Positions 15,017 to 24,281 of a stretch of DNA of 43,886 nt are shown here, piece after piece. Below the pieces are notes generated by a model. The model was not told where the DNA came from. It searched no databases and saw only the letters and a list, made by a program, of their open reading frames with translations. The DNA comes from a virus, in the IMG/VR virus record IMGVR_UViG_3300035564_000041, positions 1-43,886 of that record, one strand, 5' to 3'. Position 1 is the stretch's first letter; each line of letters begins with the position of its first letter. The position numbers were made by a program, and so were the translations under genes.

Positions 15017-16574
15017 ATGGCTTATCAGCCAGCAGGAAACACCACAGGAACGGCTACCCTCACACATCTTGCTGCGGTTTACTACAATCGCAAGGGATTG
15101 GATCAGCTCAAAAAGAAGTTCCGATTCCTGTCTGCCACTACTCCCGATGAGATTCCGTTGAGGAGTGGCCGACTGATGCAGTAAACGACCGAATCTGCTG
15201 CATCATAAAAATAGGACGCTATATGCTGGAAACTCCTGAGAGCCAAACGGTGCCACTAGAGCGAAAAACCGTTGGATTGGACAATCAGCACGCAATGCAT
15301 CTAGCTTGGCTTGCTGGATTATTTGATGGGGAAGGATCCTTGACGATTGGTAGGGATGAAAGGAGAAAACACACCAGACTAATCGCAAGATTTTCTATAT
15401 CTAACACAGATCCCAACATCATCGAGCGAGTTCAAGACATTCTTATTCGCCACGGTTTTCATCCATATGTTTATGAACAAGACAGGGCGGATTGGAAAAA
15501 GGTTTGCTATCACATTCAAGTAAATCGTCGTGTTGAGATCAAAATGATCATCGAAATGCTTATGCCGCATATGGTTGGGAAAAAAGCAAAAGCTGCGATG
15601 ATGCTAAGATTTATTGAGGCTCAACTGAAAAACAATTATGATGAATGTGAGACGGTTTTCACCGAGTTAAAGACTGCAAACACTAGAGGCAAGCCGTCAG
15701 AGACTACACGCGCCCCAGTATGCTTCATGCATTCTGAAGATATAGTCCACGCCCAAGCTGTAATGGCTGGGATTTAGGGTATCGGTACAGTTTATTTACA
15801 GCGAATACCACGCCAACCGCTGAAGGTGTTGTGGGCACGTCCCTGCCGCTGACTACCACGACCGTACAGGCTACGGTTTCGGAGTACAGCGACTTCATCA
15901 CGCTTTCAAGACTTTTGACCGAGACGGCGATTGATTCCATTGCGGCCAATGCCGCGGAACAGCTTGGATATCGCGCCGGCCTCTCGGTGGACACAATCAC
16001 CCGGAACGAGTTCGATTCCGTCAACTCCACGGCAACCGATGTCTCTACGCTCGGCGCATTCTTCGCAGCGAATGACATGCGGCGCGTGGTTGCGCTTCTG
16101 TCCGGCGCGGATGTACAGCCCCTGGACGGAGACACGTTCCTCGGCATTGCTCACCCCTACGCCACCTATGACCTGATGTCAGACAACACGGCGGGCGGAT
16201 TTATCGACATCACGAAGTACGGCGACCCGACGCGCAACTACAACGGCGAAGTCGGGAAAGTCGGCGGATGCCGGATCGTTCATAGCACCAACGTCTACAC
16301 CAGCGGCACCGCTCCAAACGTGCTCTACTACACCTACATCGTAGGCAAGGGAGCCGTGGGGAGCGTGGACCTGGCGGGCGTCGGTCCTTCCCGCGTGGAA
16401 GATCCAACAAAGCAGTCATTCCGAATCAACGCCTTCTCTGCCGGCCCGAATCCGGCGGACCCCGAAGGCAAGATCGGATCGTACGTTTCTTACCGCTTCG
16501 TCTATGTGGCGAAGATCCTCGATACGTCAACCTACCGTTTCCGGCGCGTCAAATGCGACGTGAGCTTGGTATAG
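15017..16574 (+). CDS. Major capsid protein, N4-gp56 family, split by a group I intron
   Basis: Coding parts are 15017-15182 and 15778-16574; joined they give 320 aa. Exon 1 ends LRSGRLMQ and exon 2 continues YRYSLFTANTTPTAEG and YSDFITLSRLLTETAID, text I recognise from N4-gp56-type capsid proteins. The junction restores a Trp codon (T from exon 1, GG from exon 2), giving MQ-W-YRY. Exon 1 alone would stop at once at TAA (15182-15184), so splicing is required. GGAGGG precedes the ATG. Capsid subunits of this family have an HK97-like fold and form the icosahedral shell. The flanking genes (portal, scaffold-like, decoration-like) support this. Confidence 0.9.
15183..15777 (+). ncRNA. Group I self-splicing intron in the capsid gene (595 nt)
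   Basis: All conserved parts are visible. P1: exon GATGCAGT (15175-15182) pairs with GCTGCATC (15197-15204), with the required U-G wobble at the 5' splice site. P4: TGCTG (15224-15228) pairs with CAGCA (15286-15290) in the Q element. The R element GTCAGAGACTA is at 15696-15706 and the S element AAGATATAGTCC at 15737-15748; their GACTA and TAGTC form P7. The intron ends with G (15777), as group I introns require. It removes an in-frame stop and restores the capsid frame. It carries a LAGLIDADG endonuclease gene. Confidence 0.93.
15295..15777 (+). CDS. LAGLIDADG homing endonuclease inside the intron (160 aa)
   Basis: The motif LAGLFDGEGS sits a few residues after the Met encoded at 15295, as in the single-motif, homodimeric I-CreI type. 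RFSISNTDPNIIERVQDIL and the C-terminal helix KAKAAMMLRFIEAQL fit the family. A longer start at ATG 15223 (184 aa) is possible, but it would make ribosomes traverse the P4/Q core; 15295 lies just after Q. The reading frame still overlaps R and S, and its TAG stop uses the last intron base (15775-15777). Such enzymes cut intron-less alleles and so spread the intron. The coding sequence is more AT-rich than the capsid exons, a sign of separate origin. Confidence 0.88.
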   Translation: MHLAWLAGLFDGEGSLTIGRDERRKHTRLIARFSISNTDPNIIERVQDILIRHGFHPYVYEQDRADWKKVCYHIQVNRRVEIKMIIEMLMPHMVGKKAKAAMMLRFIEAQLKNNYDECETVFTELKTANTRGKPSETTRAPVCFMHSEDIVHAQAVMAGI

Positions 16575-16583
16575 GAGGCCAAT

Positions 16584-17129
16584 ATGAGTGCAGATACCAT
16601 GTTTAAGGGCCTTGTCCCAAGCGCGAAGATGGGGGGAACGGCTGTATCGACGACTGAGACTCAGTTCGTCGATACCACATCATCGGCTAATCCGCTGGTG
16701 GCCTATGTCCCCGGCATGAACCGGCTCAATGGGAGACCATTCGAGCTGCATGTTGCTGGCAGGGCAACGGGCGGGACCACGGTCAACCTGACGATTAAGT
16801 TATATTGGGGAACGTCGGCGACGTACTCCAGCAACACAAACATTTACACCACAAGCACGATTGCCTACGATTCCGCGAGTTCGAATTTCTATCACATTTT
16901 CCGCTTCGTGTGGGATTCGACGAGCGGAAAGCTCAACGGGGCAATCACGGGCGGATGGAACGGGTTGACGCCCACAATCGTCACCAACGCCGTAACAACT
17001 CAAGTCTCCAGCGTGGATCTGTCCGGTGATCTTCTTTCGACCGGCAACGGATTCACTGTCACCGGAACCTGGTCTTCTTCGAACGCGAACAATGCCGCAT
17101 ACATCACGGCATTCGAGCTTCGGGCATAG
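16584..17129 (+). CDS. Putative head decoration protein (181 aa)
   Basis: AGGAGGCCAAT precedes the ATG. The protein is Thr/Ser/Gly-rich and strand-rich with very few charges, including FELHVAGRATGGTTVNLTIK and a C-terminal NAAYITAFELRA. This composition and its place nine bases after the capsid stop are typical of capsid decoration or tail-adjacent proteins. No specific family is recognised. Confidence 0.65.
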   Translation: MSADTMFKGLVPSAKMGGTAVSTTETQFVDTTSSANPLVAYVPGMNRLNGRPFELHVAGRATGGTTVNLTIKLYWGTSATYSSNTNIYTTSTIAYDSASSNFYHIFRFVWDSTSGKLNGAITGGWNGLTPTIVTNAVTTQVSSVDLSGDLLSTGNGFTVTGTWSSSNANNAAYITAFELRA

Positions 17130-17138
17130 GGGGGAGCG

Positions 17139-17558
17139 ATGGCTAACGAGCTAAAGCAGTACCGAAGCAAACTCCTTGCGGTCACGGCGACCGGGACCAC
17201 AGCGACCAGTTCGGCGATTGACTTTCCGCTCGATGTCACGGGCGGGATGTTCATCTGCGATGCGACCATTTCAGGGACCGCTCCCTATCTGGACGTGGCG
17301 ATTCAGACGAGCCCGGATGACACGAATTACTTCACCATCATGAGGTTCGCACAGTTCACCGCGACCGCCTCGCAGTACATCAACGTCAGTTTCAACAACC
17401 TACTCCAGGCCGGGGCTACCGGAACAATTGCCGATACCGGGGGCAGCCTGTACGCGAACATCACCATTGGCCCCAAAATCAAGGTGAAGTACACGATTGC
17501 CGGAACCGGCCCTTCGTGTGCTTTCAACCTGTATTTCATCGAGAACAGGAAACGGTAA
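17139..17558 (+). CDS. Putative virion beta-sandwich protein, paralogue of the protein at 5558 (139 aa)
   Basis: A GGGGGGAG-type ribosome site precedes the ATG. Beta-rich and low in charge, with ISGTAPYLDVAIQTSPDD and KYTIAGTGPSCAFNLYFIE. The same two blocks occur in order in the 146-aa protein at 5558-5998. A role as a decoration or minor virion protein is likely from context. The TAA stop overlaps the next ATG by one base. Confidence 0.65.
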   Translation: MANELKQYRSKLLAVTATGTTATSSAIDFPLDVTGGMFICDATISGTAPYLDVAIQTSPDDTNYFTIMRFAQFTATASQYINVSFNNLLQAGATGTIADTGGSLYANITIGPKIKVKYTIAGTGPSCAFNLYFIENRKR

Positions 17559-18124
17559 TGCACAAGGTCACGGCGGGCATCCCGTCATTGACTCCGGGAA
17601 AACGAGACCTGATCAGCGGTCTACGCGCCGGGCATGAGAACAACAAGCGTCTCCTGAAAGATCAAATCGGGCGCGATTCGGCAACGGTCGCGCCCGATGG
17701 CGATCTGGATCCCACCAACTGGCAGCAGCGCCTTGGCCGGCCGGTCACAAGCGATGAAATGGAGCGAAGGCTCAAATACTGCAACCGAAACCTGATCTTC
17801 GAGCCGTCGCTTGCGGATCCTTCCAAGATCGGGATTTACATCGTAGAGAACCGGGACGGGATGGCAGCGAAGCGTTTCCTCTGCGGAATGGGCAGGGGTC
17901 ACATGCCGGAATACTCGTTCCTGGTTCCGAAGTGGGAGCGGGCCCCGGACCCAGACAATCCTGGAGAATGGATTCAGGTCAAGCAGTTCTCCCAGGAAGT
18001 CCGGGGATGGCGCACTGTGCTGATGCGGCTCAAGAAGGACAAAATCATCACTCAGTACCAAATCGAGAACTACTGGCCGCTACCCTATGGCCAGAGCAGG
18101 AATTGGCAGATCTTGACAAATTGA
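17558..18124 (+). CDS. Hypothetical structural-region protein (188 aa)
   Basis: Start at ATG 17558 (TAATG overlap, AGGAAACGG upstream). Mixed helix and strand protein with RDLISGLRAGHENNKRLLKD near the N terminus and a basic middle (RRLKYCNRNLIF). Similar proteins occur between capsid and connector genes of phages without a known role. It contains an IENYWPLPYGQSRNWQ C terminus. No catalytic motif is visible. Confidence 0.7.
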   Translation: MHKVTAGIPSLTPGKRDLISGLRAGHENNKRLLKDQIGRDSATVAPDGDLDPTNWQQRLGRPVTSDEMERRLKYCNRNLIFEPSLADPSKIGIYIVENRDGMAAKRFLCGMGRGHMPEYSFLVPKWERAPDPDNPGEWIQVKQFSQEVRGWRTVLMRLKKDKIITQYQIENYWPLPYGQSRNWQILTN

Positions 18125-18130
18125 GGTTTT

Positions 18131-18511
18131 ATGGAAATCCCAGCGCTTTTACCGAAAGAACCAAAAGCCCCAACGGTCACGCTCACCCTGGAACAGTTGC
18201 GCGAGATGATCGTTTTTGCCGCGACCGAGTTCAGGAAGCCGACCGAAGCGGAGCAAGAAAAGCTCGACAAAGAAAAAGCCCTTTTCGACCGGAAACGGAA
18301 AGAGGGCATCGAGATGGCGAAACTCGAAGAGGAACAGCGAAAGCTTGCGCAGGATCAGTGCCCGCACAAGAAGCCCAACGGAGAAAGCACCATCCATATC
18401 GGGCAGATCTATTCGGACGGCAAACTCCGGCCCATCTGCGTCCGGTGTCAGATGATGTTGTCTCCCAGGGACGCGCCGAAGGACATGCTCGTAACGGGTC
18501 TCGCGCAGTAG
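18131..18511 (+). CDS. Hypothetical protein with a paired-Cys region (126 aa)
   Basis: GAGG lies before the ATG. The N-terminal two thirds is a Lys/Glu-rich coiled coil (EAEQEKLDKEKALFDRKRK); the C-terminal third holds CPHKK and, about 25 residues on, CVRCQ, a possible zinc site. It lies among head-completion genes. Function unknown. Confidence 0.7.
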   Translation: MEIPALLPKEPKAPTVTLTLEQLREMIVFAATEFRKPTEAEQEKLDKEKALFDRKRKEGIEMAKLEEEQRKLAQDQCPHKKPNGESTIHIGQIYSDGKLRPICVRCQMMLSPRDAPKDMLVTGLAQ

Positions 18512-18520
18512 GAGTGGAAA

Positions 18521-19261
18521 ATGGCTCCAAGCTATACGCCCAACGACGCTCTCAGTCTGTGCGCTGGAATCATCAGGCAACAGGCCATTGCCGCAACTTC
18601 CACAACCCTCATGCTTGATTCGGTCAACAAAGAGATGTGGAACTATGAGGGCATGAACTGGAAATGGGCCATGGCCGCGTTGACGGCGATCCCCCTTGTC
18701 GATGCGACTCAGGATTACACGGTTGCCAACACGGACGTGCTTGCATTCACGAATCTTCGGGTCACGCGCACCGACGTTACGCCGAACGTGTCCGAGGAGC
18801 TTGACCTTACCGATTGGCTCGCGCCCGATCTGGTGAGCAGGGCTACTGCCGGGGGATTCAAGTCAATTGCCTGGATTCCTACCAGCAGCAAGCTTCGCCT
18901 GGCCTACTGCGCCTCGATTCCGACCGGGACCACGATGCAGATCGATGGCGAGTACAAAAAAAATTCCACCAAAATCACAGCCTCGAACCTCAGCACGGCA
19001 TTCCTCTTCCCGGACGATTACTTCATCGTCTTCAAAGAGGGGCTCACCTACGAGTTGATGAAGTTCGTCAACGATGCGCGAGCGGGCGGTGTGGTAGTCA
19101 CCAAGGGTGGGCAGCGGCAGTTCACCGGCCAATACGCCGTATGGCAGGGCAAGCTGCAATGGATGTCGGAAACCGAGGATTACGGCAACGCCCAGGCGCA
19201 ACGATTTCCAAGTGAGCCAATGGGAGTTGCGCGAGGCACCGGGATAGGAATGTTCATTTAG
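18521..19261 (+). CDS. Putative head-tail adaptor/tail tubular protein A-like (246 aa)
   Basis: AGGAG precedes the ATG. The helical N terminus (LSLCAGIIRQQAIAATSTTLMLDSVNKEMW) is followed by a beta-rich middle (VDATQDYTVANTDVLAFTNL) and a helical C terminus with FPDDYFIVFKEGLTYELMKF. This arrangement and the position directly before the tail nozzle gene match the adaptor proteins (T7 gp11-like) of podoviruses. The sequence match is general, so the call is tentative. Confidence 0.6.
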   Translation: MAPSYTPNDALSLCAGIIRQQAIAATSTTLMLDSVNKEMWNYEGMNWKWAMAALTAIPLVDATQDYTVANTDVLAFTNLRVTRTDVTPNVSEELDLTDWLAPDLVSRATAGGFKSIAWIPTSSKLRLAYCASIPTGTTMQIDGEYKKNSTKITASNLSTAFLFPDDYFIVFKEGLTYELMKFVNDARAGGVVVTKGGQRQFTGQYAVWQGKLQWMSETEDYGNAQAQRFPSEPMGVARGTGIGMFI

Positions 19262-19270
19262 AGTCATGCG

Positions 19271-21652
19271 ATGCCCAGAGAAGACGTACTCAAGCATTAT
19301 TATTTCCGAAACACCGCCTTCGGCTACAACTCCAATGATACCCCGCTCAATGGACCACACTGGGAATCCGGTTCCAAGAATGTCTTCACCTCTATCAAGC
19401 AATTCTGCGAGCGGGCACCCGGATTCAACCCCTACGAAGCTACCGCAACCGTCTTCACCGGGAACGTAGTCAGAACCTACACCTGGGAAACGTGGGCCGG
19501 GGTCTTCTACATCTTTGCCAATGAAACCAGAACTGGGCATTCCACGGTCTGGAAACTTCAGGTAGGCACCGACGCGGCTTTCGTCAGTCTCTACGACGAT
19601 ACCACTTCGACCGATCCTTTTGACTTCACCGTTTCCAACAACACGCTCTATTTTAGCAATGGGGCTCAAGCCTGGGCGTGGGCTGGTGGAGTGACTGCGG
19701 TTCGCCCATGGGGAATCGGAACGATCCCGATGGTAGTAAGCGGCGGCGGATCATCCAAAGCCGCGACTTACGCAAAGGGACGCCCCTATGCATCCACCGC
19801 GGCAACGGGAATTACGATGGTCGTAGGGCGTCAGTATGTCTACACCTATGGGAACTCGACCACGACGCACCAGAGCAGCGCGAGCAACCCATCTGTCACC
19901 ACGGGGGCATTCAGCAACAAGGCCGTGACGATTACCGGACCAAGTTCCACTGATAGCCAGGTCGACAAGGTTCATGTCTTTGCAACCACGGACGGAGGCG
20001 GCGGACAATACTTCGAACTGAGCAACAGCCCCACGACGAACGGAAGCCTGAAACTTGTTACCGGGGCGACGAACTTGACTCCCATCACCGTTTCGGTTGC
20101 TTCCCATGGGTATTCACCGGGGGACGAGGTTGAGATTGCCGGCGTCGGAGGGAATACTGCGGCCAATGGCACCTGGATTGTCACCAACGTCACAGGGGGG
20201 ACTTTCGACTTGACATCTTCGGTGGGCAACGGAAATTACACCACGGGCGGAACGTGCGTCAAATCCTGGTCTATCGTCGATACCACGACGGACGAGCAAC
20301 TCCAATCGTTCAGGGCTCCGCTTGGACCCGATCTTGGGAACGATGTGGACCCGACTCCGCACGGAATGAATGATCCTCCGACACCTGCTTATGGCCCGGT
20401 CTGGTACGCTAACCGGATATGGATGTTTAAAAATAACACGGTCTATTACTCCGGATGGGAGGAAATCGTAGAAGCCGGTCTAGAGGAGGAGTGCTTTCCT
20501 CCGACGAATAAACTCATTTTTAGCCAGAGAGTCACCGGGCTTGCCACGAATGATGAATTCCTTCTTGTCTTCACGGCCGGCCGCATCTGGAAGATCTCTG
20601 GGGATACCCTTGCCACGTTCGCCAGGACACCCCTATTCAAGAATCTTGGGTGCCGGAATCGGGCCTGCATTGCCCCATATGGGAAAAGCATCTCCTGGTT
20701 CGACACGAGCCATACCATTCGAATCACCGATGGATTCCAGCAGAAGGAACTGAGCGTGGACATCAGGCCGGATATTGCCAGCATCGATCCGGCAACGGCG
20801 AGCATGTCGTTTTACTCGCAGGGAACGATGCACTGGCTTTGCTTCCTCGATGGCACTGGCGGGAAGATGTACGTCTACGACCTCGATACTGAGCAATGGC
20901 TTCCTCCGTGGGAGCATGTCGGAGCGGCGCGAAGCCTGTTTTGGGGTGAGATTGCGGCCGGAACGCCCGCGCTCTTGCTGGGAAGCGCAGGAAAGAAGGT
21001 TCTCAAACTCACCCCAAGCACCTATAGCTTCGACGGTGCGACCTATGCATCAGTGCTGAAATCGAACTCTCTCGAGTTGGTTCCGCCCGATCAGCCGGCG
21101 AGACTGGCAAATCCTCAGTGGATCACGCTCGAAAGGAACTCAGTTGCCTTAACCGACGTACTCGAATTGCGCGATGAGAACAGCGACAACGGGACCTACG
21201 TGTCCGATTTCTCCAATAACTGCTCGGTTTCGGATCCGGTTTTGACTGGTCAGCTTCTCCAGACTTCCGCTCGCGCAACGGGTGTGGTGACGATGTATGT
21301 TGGCGCGTCTGTCTCGGGATGGGTAGCGGCTCAGAGCGTGACGGTTGCGGGAGTCATTCCGGCATCATTCAATGGGACCTTTACGCTTGCCACGGTCGAT
21401 GCCGTGAACAACAAGGTAACGTGGAACCAGGCCGGGATCGACGAAAACGTGACGACGAACGGGACCATCTACAACTCAACCATGAGCATGATCGGACCAC
21501 CGCTTCGGCGTCAATCGGTAAGTCTCATCGAGGAGTGGTTTGGAACGCAACAGACCGCCTGCAAGAGATTGTCAGTTCAATTCCAGTGGGCGGCAGCAAG
21601 TACCAATTTCATTCTGTATAGCTTTAGTGTCGGATTTTACGAGGTTACATAG
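19271..21652 (+). CDS. Tail nozzle protein, T7 gp12-like (793 aa)
   Basis: A large, beta-rich, charge-poor protein at the expected place and size for the podovirus tail tubular protein B/nozzle, with propeller-like segments such as LATNDEFLLVFTAGRIWKIS and YGKSISWFDTSHTIRITDG. Two small inserted domains are visible, one near residues 265-335 (SHGYSPGDEVEIAG, then TGGTFDLTS) and a second near 680-740 (AQSVTVAGVIPASFNGTF), both like FCCH-type beta domains found in phage tails. The ribosome site is weak. The stop codon overlaps the next gene's GTG. Confidence 0.75.
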   Translation: MPREDVLKHYYFRNTAFGYNSNDTPLNGPHWESGSKNVFTSIKQFCERAPGFNPYEATATVFTGNVVRTYTWETWAGVFYIFANETRTGHSTVWKLQVGTDAAFVSLYDDTTSTDPFDFTVSNNTLYFSNGAQAWAWAGGVTAVRPWGIGTIPMVVSGGGSSKAATYAKGRPYASTAATGITMVVGRQYVYTYGNSTTTHQSSASNPSVTTGAFSNKAVTITGPSSTDSQVDKVHVFATTDGGGGQYFELSNSPTTNGSLKLVTGATNLTPITVSVASHGYSPGDEVEIAGVGGNTAANGTWIVTNVTGGTFDLTSSVGNGNYTTGGTCVKSWSIVDTTTDEQLQSFRAPLGPDLGNDVDPTPHGMNDPPTPAYGPVWYANRIWMFKNNTVYYSGWEEIVEAGLEEECFPPTNKLIFSQRVTGLATNDEFLLVFTAGRIWKISGDTLATFARTPLFKNLGCRNRACIAPYGKSISWFDTSHTIRITDGFQQKELSVDIRPDIASIDPATASMSFYSQGTMHWLCFLDGTGGKMYVYDLDTEQWLPPWEHVGAARSLFWGEIAAGTPALLLGSAGKKVLKLTPSTYSFDGATYASVLKSNSLELVPPDQPARLANPQWITLERNSVALTDVLELRDENSDNGTYVSDFSNNCSVSDPVLTGQLLQTSARATGVVTMYVGASVSGWVAAQSVTVAGVIPASFNGTFTLATVDAVNNKVTWNQAGIDENVTTNGTIYNSTMSMIGPPLRRQSVSLIEEWFGTQQTACKRLSVQFQWAAASTNFILYSFSVGFYEVT

Positions 21653-23901
21653 TGGCGCGTGAAACGAGCAATTATCCATCCGGCAGGGGAACGACCGATA
21701 CCCCGGTTGAATCTCAAGCCGAAGTCAATGACCAGTGGCAGAGGCTCGCGGAACCCGATGCGGGCCGGGGGCCTGGAGATGCCACGCGCCCAAGCATCAA
21801 GGATCGAACCTCGTTATTGCTTTGGGGCGGCGACCGGGATCCGCTCATCGATCAGATTGTGCGCCGCGTCGAACGCCTCGAAGCCTTCGCGCAGTTTGCG
21901 ACCGGAGTGCAGCTTTCCGGCGACTATGCCGCCCCTCCACCACCAGAAATCATATCAAATTCTGTTGCCGACTCGGGCGTTTTCCGAATTGTGTTTAAGT
22001 GCGTCGACAATGAAATGGTGAAAGGCTACACGGTCTATCGGGCGAGCCAGCCGAATCAATTCACCAATTCCGCAGTGGCCGAACTCGTCGCCACGGAACC
22101 TCAGCCTCTCAACCCTGGATCCGCGCGGTTGACCTATGAATCCTCCATCGAGGGAGCCCAGGACTACGGCTACTGGATCGCGTCGGTGAACAGCGCCGGG
22201 ATCGAGTCGGCCAGAATCCTCTGCCGCAAGCAGCCCTCCGATGGGATGGCGCCCGGAGCCGTGGTAGATTTCGTCGTCACAGGAGCAAACGGTAAGTTTT
22301 CGGCGACGTGGAAGCCTCCGCTGACGAATATCAACACTCTCGATGATTTTGCGATTCAGTACAGCCTCTACTCGGATTATCACTCTCCCGTCGCCACGGT
22401 GCGATTGGGCTTGATCTACGCCAAGGAAGGGATCGATCCTTCGGTGACGTACTACTGGCGCATCGCAGCCCACAATCAAAGCGGGGATACGACTACGAAT
22501 AATTCTGCCGCTCTGTTAGGGATATTGCCTGACGGCTGGGGGCCATGGACGAATTACGGAACTCCAACAGGAGTGAACAGTGGGGCAATTCCGGGAGCCG
22601 AAGTCGATACGGTTCTGCCTGGAGTTTTGCAAAACATCGACATGAGCCCCTCGGTGGGCACCGGGAATGGGAAATTTTGCGCCAAGTGGAACTATCCTGC
22701 GACTGGAAATACCGCAATCATCGACATTGCGGAAGCCTACAGCATCAAAGAGAGCTCCTTTGTTGCTGTCGATGGGATACTCAGGATTGGCCCGTGCCGG
22801 TACGCCGAAGGCTTCGCTCCCGACAAGTCCTATTATTTTATTTTCGCGGCTCGCAACAATTCGGGCATTACGAGCGGTGCGGGCGGTCCCGGGCCAGCGC
22901 TTGGGGAAACAGGCTGGGGGGATTGGGCATTCTATGGGGCTCCAGATCTGGTTCAAAGCGGGTCAGTCCCCGGAGTCGGCCATGATACCGTGGTACCAAG
23001 CGTCCTTCAATCCTTGAACATGACCGCTTCGAGCAATGGCGATTTCATCGCTTCGTGGCTTGATCCGGCAGCAGGATTCAATTCTCTCTATGAGGTGGCA
23101 GAGGAATACTCAACCAACAATTCAAGCGAAGGGAATTGGGTGACATACAGAGTTGACGGCACTCTCCGCTGGGGATGGACGCACATCCTTCGCGGCGCCC
23201 GCCCGAACACGTCCTACTACTTCCGGTTCGCGGCCAGGAACAGGAGCGGGGCGGCATCAGCGGCAGCGGGGCCAGGCGCATCAGGTCAGGCTTTCGATGG
23301 CGAACTCGGCTGGGGGCCATGGATCTACTCCGGCAATACGACCACGATGGGGAGCGCGACGCTGATCAATAGTGGACAGGTGAGTTTTGCCACATCCGGT
23401 TCTAGCGGAACTTTGGTGATTAACAGTACATCTGGCGTTTTATCCACAACCGGTGGGGGTTTAATAACCCAGATAAGACCGGATGGAGTTTTAGTGGTAA
23501 GAAACATTCTTGCTTCAAGCGGTTTAACTATAGAATCAGCTCAATTTACCGGAGAAGTGACTATTACCCCATCTGCTTATGATTTGTATTTCGATTTTGA
23601 TGCATTGATCAGATGCGATGCTGCTCATTCAATCATTTTCAAAAGACGTTCGACTGAAATCGCCAGATTAAATAGTTCTGGATTGCAGGTAACTGAAGGC
23701 GGGATAACTATATCCACAGCAGGTGCCGTCCTCGATTTGCTTACCAACTTGGCGAAGTTCAAGCCACGCAAGGAAGGCACCGGAGTCGATCCCACAATTT
23801 CAAATATTGCCTCTGGCGAGGCTGCGATTTGGTGGGCGTCTGATGGAGTTGGGATCTGGTACAACGACGGCGGCACAATGAGGCATGTGGTTTTGGCATG
23901 A
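21652..23901 (+). CDS. Tail protein with fibronectin III-like repeats (749 aa)
   Basis: It starts at GTG 21652, overlapping the upstream TAG, with GAGG upstream. From about residue 100 the protein has several fibronectin III-like units with recurring YYWRIAAHNQSG, YYFIFAARNNSG and YYFRFAARNRSG strands, followed by WGPWTNYG, WGDWAFYG and WGPWIYSG linkers. Such domains bind carbohydrate or mediate adhesion in phage tails. The last 170 residues, encoded from about 23380 to 23745, are noticeably more AT-rich and resemble a fibre shaft or attachment domain, suggesting a domain swap. Confidence 0.75.
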   Translation: MARETSNYPSGRGTTDTPVESQAEVNDQWQRLAEPDAGRGPGDATRPSIKDRTSLLLWGGDRDPLIDQIVRRVERLEAFAQFATGVQLSGDYAAPPPPEIISNSVADSGVFRIVFKCVDNEMVKGYTVYRASQPNQFTNSAVAELVATEPQPLNPGSARLTYESSIEGAQDYGYWIASVNSAGIESARILCRKQPSDGMAPGAVVDFVVTGANGKFSATWKPPLTNINTLDDFAIQYSLYSDYHSPVATVRLGLIYAKEGIDPSVTYYWRIAAHNQSGDTTTNNSAALLGILPDGWGPWTNYGTPTGVNSGAIPGAEVDTVLPGVLQNIDMSPSVGTGNGKFCAKWNYPATGNTAIIDIAEAYSIKESSFVAVDGILRIGPCRYAEGFAPDKSYYFIFAARNNSGITSGAGGPGPALGETGWGDWAFYGAPDLVQSGSVPGVGHDTVVPSVLQSLNMTASSNGDFIASWLDPAAGFNSLYEVAEEYSTNNSSEGNWVTYRVDGTLRWGWTHILRGARPNTSYYFRFAARNRSGAASAAAGPGASGQAFDGELGWGPWIYSGNTTTMGSATLINSGQVSFATSGSSGTLVINSTSGVLSTTGGGLITQIRPDGVLVVRNILASSGLTIESAQFTGEVTITPSAYDLYFDFDALIRCDAAHSIIFKRRSTEIARLNSSGLQVTEGGITISTAGAVLDLLTNLAKFKPRKEGTGVDPTISNIASGEAAIWWASDGVGIWYNDGGTMRHVVLA

Positions 23902-24281
23902 GAACCATCAAAATTCGCCTTGCAGGCCCACAGGATCTTGAGAACATCGCGGAATGGTCAGCTCCGCACCGGGAGGACTTGGAACGCTACAGCTACCCTA
24001 CGGCGACGATCCTGGCAAGCGAGAACGGCCGGCCGATTCAGTATGGGCTTGTCACCGTAGCGGCCATGCTCGAAGGACTCGCGCCGAACCCGGAGGCCAA
24101 GTCAGGAGATCTGGCGCTCGGGCTGCGCGGCATGATCGAGGAAATTAGGGAACTGTGCCGAAAGGCTGGCATCAAGGAACTCTACGCCGTGATGAGCGAA
24201 ACGGATGGCTCGTTGAAGAAGCTGGCCAAGAACAATGGCTGGGAGGAAATCCCCCATAGCCTTTGGAGGTTGAAAGTATGA
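23898..24281 (+). CDS. GNAT-like acyltransferase-fold protein (127 aa)
   Basis: ATGA overlap with the fibronectin tail gene. The strand-helix-strand pattern with IRELCRKAGIKELYAVMSET and LAKNNGWEEIPHSLWRL at the C terminus resembles the core of GNAT N-acyltransferases, which I recognise from phage structural operons, where their role is unknown. The acetyl-CoA pyrophosphate loop is not clearly visible, so enzymatic activity is uncertain. Confidence 0.5.
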   Translation: MRTIKIRLAGPQDLENIAEWSAPHREDLERYSYPTATILASENGRPIQYGLVTVAAMLEGLAPNPEAKSGDLALGLRGMIEEIRELCRKAGIKELYAVMSETDGSLKKLAKNNGWEEIPHSLWRLKV

